Part shown: piece by piece, positions 5,556 through 7,373 of the stretch | How positions within the stretch are numbered: the first letter of the stretch is position 1 | Layout: each line of letters begins with the position of its first letter | NCBI GenBank assembly: GCA_023250495.1 | Contig: JAHFAP010000002.1 | Coordinates: 1 to 7,373 of the forward strand | DNA from: Deltaproteobacteria bacterium | GTDB taxonomy: Bacteria; Desulfobacterota; Binatia; UBA9968 | Reading direction: 5' to 3' | DNA: 7,373 nucleotides | Position numbers and translations under genes: made by a program | The notes under the pieces: model-generated | Told to the model about the DNA's origin: nothing | What the model saw: the letters and a program-made list of their open reading frames with translations, nothing else | Databases searched by the model: none

Positions 5556-6788
5556 ATGACAACGTGGCGTTCGCTGGCAGTCTTAATAGTGATTGGCGTA
5601 ATCGCCGTGGCCGGCTTTGGCGTCAGGGTTATGGTCGCGCAAAGTTCCGCCGAGCAGAGCCGCAACTCCCCGTCTGCCAGCGCAGATGTCCTTTCCAAAG
5701 ACATCTATCCGGATTCGCGCAACCGCCTTCCGCTGGTCAAACGAGAAGACCTGGACGAAAAGCGCAAGAAGGCCTACGACGCCGCCTTCGCGAAGAGAAA
5801 CTCGATTGCGGGCCTTCAGGGAGAGGTGGGAATACGGCTGCACTCCGGAACCGAAGATGTCCGGTTCGCATCCCCTCTGGGGCGCCGGCTGACGGAACTG
5901 GCCATCATTGTCGGGGCGCGCGAGGCGGAGCAGAACTTCGAGTGGACGCTCCATGTCGAGGAAGCGCTTCGGCAAGGATTGGAAATGTCGATCATCGACA
6001 TCGTCCGTTATAAAAAGCCCGTCACCGGACTGGGCGACAAAGAGGCTGCCATCATAACGGTCGGCCGCGATATGGCCCAAAAGCACAGCGTCACCCCGGA
6101 GACATTCGCACACGCCTTGAAGGCACTCGGAAAGAGCAATCTTGTTGATGTGGTCATTACCATGGCTACGCGTGCAAACGAAACTCCGCTGATCTGGGTC
6201 GACCAGCATCTCCCTTTGAACTGGAAAGAGATGGCGCCGATGCCCATCACGGTCATTCCTTCGCCGCCGGATATTTTCCCCGACTCGAGAAGCCGTCTTC
6301 GCCAGTTGCCAGGGCAGCGGCCAGGAACTCCCGGGCGCACGCTGTCGCCATACGGGATGGGACCGGGACAAATCCAACTCCACAGTGGCGGAGGCAAGTT
6401 TCTGGAAGCGAACCTCGGGCGGCGGCTGATGGAGTTGGCGATCCTGGTGACCGCGCGCGAATTAGACCAGCAGGTGGTGTGGACGCTCCATGAACTCGAA
6501 GCACTCAAGCAAGGCCTGGAGCCAGCGATCATTGATGTCGTCCGTTACCGCAAGCCCCTCACAGGACTGGGCGAGAGGGAGGCGGCCATCGTCCAAGCGG
6601 GCCGGGAGCTGATTGGAAAGCACAATGTGAGCCCGGAAACCTACGCACATGCCGTGAAGCTATTTGGCGAGAGGGATGCCTTGGATCTCGCGACCCTGAT
6701 GGGCGAGTATGCGGAAACCTGCGGGATTCTGACGGTCCTCAATCAGCAGCTACCCGTCGGCCAGAAGCCGCTGCTGCCGATACGGTGA
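5556..6788 (+). CDS. Exported protein with two tandem carboxymuconolactone decarboxylase-like domains
   Basis: The product is 410 residues. GAGGAG at 5544-5549 lies 6 bases before the ATG. Residues 1-28 are a signal peptide or anchor (LAVLIVIGVIAVAGFG, VMVA before QSS). Two CMD-like domains follow. Copy 1 spans about 49-225 (from DIYPDSRNRL) and copy 2 about 239-410 (from DIFPDSRSRL). In each, a helix with RRLTELAIIVGARE / RRLMELAILVTARE is followed by WTLHVEEALRQGL / WTLHELEALKQGL, with conserved His 133 and 312, then RYKKPVTGL / RYRKPLTGL and an ETFAHALK / ETYAHAVK helix. The family includes gamma-carboxymuconolactone decarboxylase (beta-ketoadipate pathway) and AhpD-like peroxidase partners. 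The redox CxxC of AhpD is absent, so a decarboxylase-like or binding role is more likely. The substrate is unknown. Most relatives have one domain of about 200 residues, so this looks like an internal duplication. An exported location is unusual for the classical enzyme. Confidence 0.87.
   Translation: MTTWRSLAVLIVIGVIAVAGFGVRVMVAQSSAEQSRNSPSASADVLSKDIYPDSRNRLPLVKREDLDEKRKKAYDAAFAKRNSIAGLQGEVGIRLHSGTEDVRFASPLGRRLTELAIIVGAREAEQNFEWTLHVEEALRQGLEMSIIDIVRYKKPVTGLGDKEAAIITVGRDMAQKHSVTPETFAHALKALGKSNLVDVVITMATRANETPLIWVDQHLPLNWKEMAPMPITVIPSPPDIFPDSRSRLRQLPGQRPGTPGRTLSPYGMGPGQIQLHSGGGKFLEANLGRRLMELAILVTARELDQQVVWTLHELEALKQGLEPAIIDVVRYRKPLTGLGEREAAIVQAGRELIGKHNVSPETYAHAVKLFGERDALDLATLMGEYAETCGILTVLNQQLPVGQKPLLPIR
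5700..6785 (+). repeat. Intragenic duplication: two diverged CMD-domain copies
   Basis: Copy 1 (about 5700-6230) and copy 2 (about 6270-6785) align without gaps over their cores at an offset of 537 bases (179 codons); for example, 5883 pairs with 6420. Several short nucleotide stretches are still nearly identical, such as GTCCGTTA and GGACTGGGCGA around 6002-6040 and 6539-6577. The opening motif DI(Y/F)PDSR also recurs, at a slightly larger spacing (190 codons), because the linker differs. The copies have diverged too far for recent duplication, and copy 1 ends differently (WVDQHLPLNW against VLNQQLPVGQKPLLPI). Confidence 0.8.
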
Positions 6789-6864
6789 AAAGGCCTTAAC
6801 TTCATTGAATTTCGACTGGGCCTCTCGGAAGAACGCCGTCCGCGTGATTCCGCCCGAAATGGGT

Positions 6865-6907
6865 GTGGAGGCTCGGAACTGAATCCACCCTCTCCTCCAC
6901 CAGTTTT
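6865..6907 (+). terminator. Candidate terminator after the CMD gene
   Basis: GTGGAGG (6865-6871) pairs perfectly with CCTCCAC (6894-6900) across a 22-base loop, and TTTT follows at 6904-6907. The stem is GC-rich, but the loop is long and the T-run short and interrupted, so this is a weak Rho-independent terminator at best. It lies 77 bases after the stop codon, a sensible place. Confidence 0.35.
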
Positions 6908-6975
6908 ATAACCAATTTATTTACAGTAGGTTACAGACAAAGAAATTTCTTGGTGTCTATCAGGGATTCTCAGCC

Positions 6976-7036
6976 AAATCCAATCTCGTGTCTGGATATT
7001 AGCTGATCGGCAACTGCCCGCAAAATCCAATCGCGT
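6976..7036. repeat. Direct repeat AAATCCAATCnCGT, two copies
   Basis: Copies at 6976-6989 and 7023-7036 match at 13 of 14 positions, 47 bases apart, in front of the alpha/beta hydrolase gene. An inverted TTGGAT, the reverse complement of the ATCCAA core, lies at 7046-7051. This could be an iterated operator. The copies are short, so chance is possible. Confidence 0.35.
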
Positions 7037-7174
7037 AATTTCAACTTGGATCAGTTAAACTTTCTCATTCCCCAGGGCTTCGCAATTCCTTACTGCGACC
7101 TGGCAGAAAAGTCCTGGGCAGTCGCCACCTCTTTTGTGCAAGGCAGTACGCCAAAAGAATGCGCGGACGAAGCG

Positions 7175-7373
7175 ATGCTAACAGCACTAATCAACGGAGT
7201 CAGCCTCTACTATGAAGTTCACGGAAAGGGATTCCCGTTCGTCTTGCTTCATGAGTTTGCGGGGGATTTCCGTTCGTGGAGGTACCAAACCGATTTCTTT
7301 GCCAATGAGTACCAAGTGATCTTGTACAACGCTCGCGGATATCCGCCTTCCGAGGTTCACGCGGACCCGCTTC
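7175..7373 (+). CDS. Alpha/beta hydrolase, N-terminal part (runs off the window)
   Basis: The frame opens at ATG 7175 and is still open at the window edge (66 codons). It begins NGVSLYYEVHGKG, the usual first strands of an alpha/beta hydrolase. Then comes FVLLHEFAGDFRSWRYQ, the oxyanion-hole loop, in which HE (H26-E27) replaces the more common HG. Next is VILYNARGYPPSE, the second core strand and turn. The HEFAGD plus NARGYPPS pair marks a distinct subgroup of the family. The catalytic Ser, Asp and His would lie beyond the edge. No signal peptide is seen, so it is probably cytoplasmic. The ribosome binding site is weak (GGACGAAG just upstream). An in-frame GTG at 7136 is a less likely start. 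The likely reaction is ester or lactone hydrolysis or C-C bond cleavage, but this is not decided by the fragment. Confidence 0.82.
   Translation, partial: MLTALINGVSLYYEVHGKGFPFVLLHEFAGDFRSWRYQTDFFANEYQVILYNARGYPPSEVHADPL

Larger units (their letters stand above)
6789..7174. other. Intergenic spacer between the CMD gene and the alpha/beta hydrolase gene
   Basis: No gene is recognised. The spacer contains a candidate terminator hairpin at 6865-6907, an AT-rich section at 6904-6950, and a 14-base direct repeat with one mismatch at 6976-6989 and 7023-7036. A promoter for the downstream hydrolase is expected in the AT-rich part, but no pair of boxes is convincing. Confidence 0.5.

Noticed and set aside
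5583..6383. 266-codon minus-strand frame opposite the CMD gene
   Set aside because: It is an antisense shadow; the plus-strand frame shows two clear CMD domains.
1..7373. CRISPR array, tRNA or rRNA gene
   Set aside because: No regularly spaced repeats, cloverleaf-like segments or conserved rRNA stretches were seen on either strand.

Overview
The window looks like accessory, IS-scarred chromosome from a GC-moderate bacterium, most likely an uncultured Acidobacteriota or a close relative. This is an inference. It rests on three things: secreted amidohydrolases with Acidobacteria-style signal peptides, one of which ends in an IPT/TIG-like domain; a fragment of an Oar-like TonB-dependent receptor; and an exported double carboxymuconolactone-decarboxylase-like (CMD) protein. 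No rRNA, tRNA or other phylogenetic marker is present.

Layout from left to right. (1) Bases 3-227 hold the 3' end of an IS5-type transposase that enters from outside the window. (2) About 400 bases of AT-richer spacer follow with no recognisable gene. (3) Bases 650-2467 encode a secreted amidohydrolase with a C-terminal IPT/TIG-like domain. (4) A 294-base gap holds a perfect 10-bp hairpin and what may be the relic of a signal-peptide-encoding gene. (5) Bases 2762-4681 encode a second secreted amidohydrolase, of the YtcJ-like (amidohydrolase 3) type. (6) Bases 4682-5480 are a gene graveyard: a frameshifted 3' piece of a DDE transposase (minus strand), a 16-bp perfect palindrome, the 5' piece of an IS1-like zinc-ribbon transposase (plus strand), and the 5' piece of an Oar-like TonB-dependent receptor (minus strand) joined tail to tail to it. 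(7) Bases 5556-6788 encode an exported protein with two tandem CMD-like domains. (8) A spacer of about 390 bases holds a candidate terminator and a short repeat. (9) From 7175 to the window edge lies the N-terminus of an alpha/beta hydrolase of the HEFAGD/NARGYPPS subgroup.

The four complete or partial enzymes all read on the plus strand. They are spaced by 294-870 bases, so they are probably not one tight operon. Three carry N-terminal export signals. Metal-dependent amidohydrolases next to CMD-like and alpha/beta-hydrolase proteins suggest a catabolic island for ring or amide compounds, partly acting outside the cytoplasm; CMD and enol-lactone hydrolase neighbours are known from the beta-ketoadipate pathway. 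No substrate can be assigned from the sequence. The flanking and internal IS debris shows the locus has been repeatedly rearranged. I see no CRISPR array, phage module or clearly new defence system.
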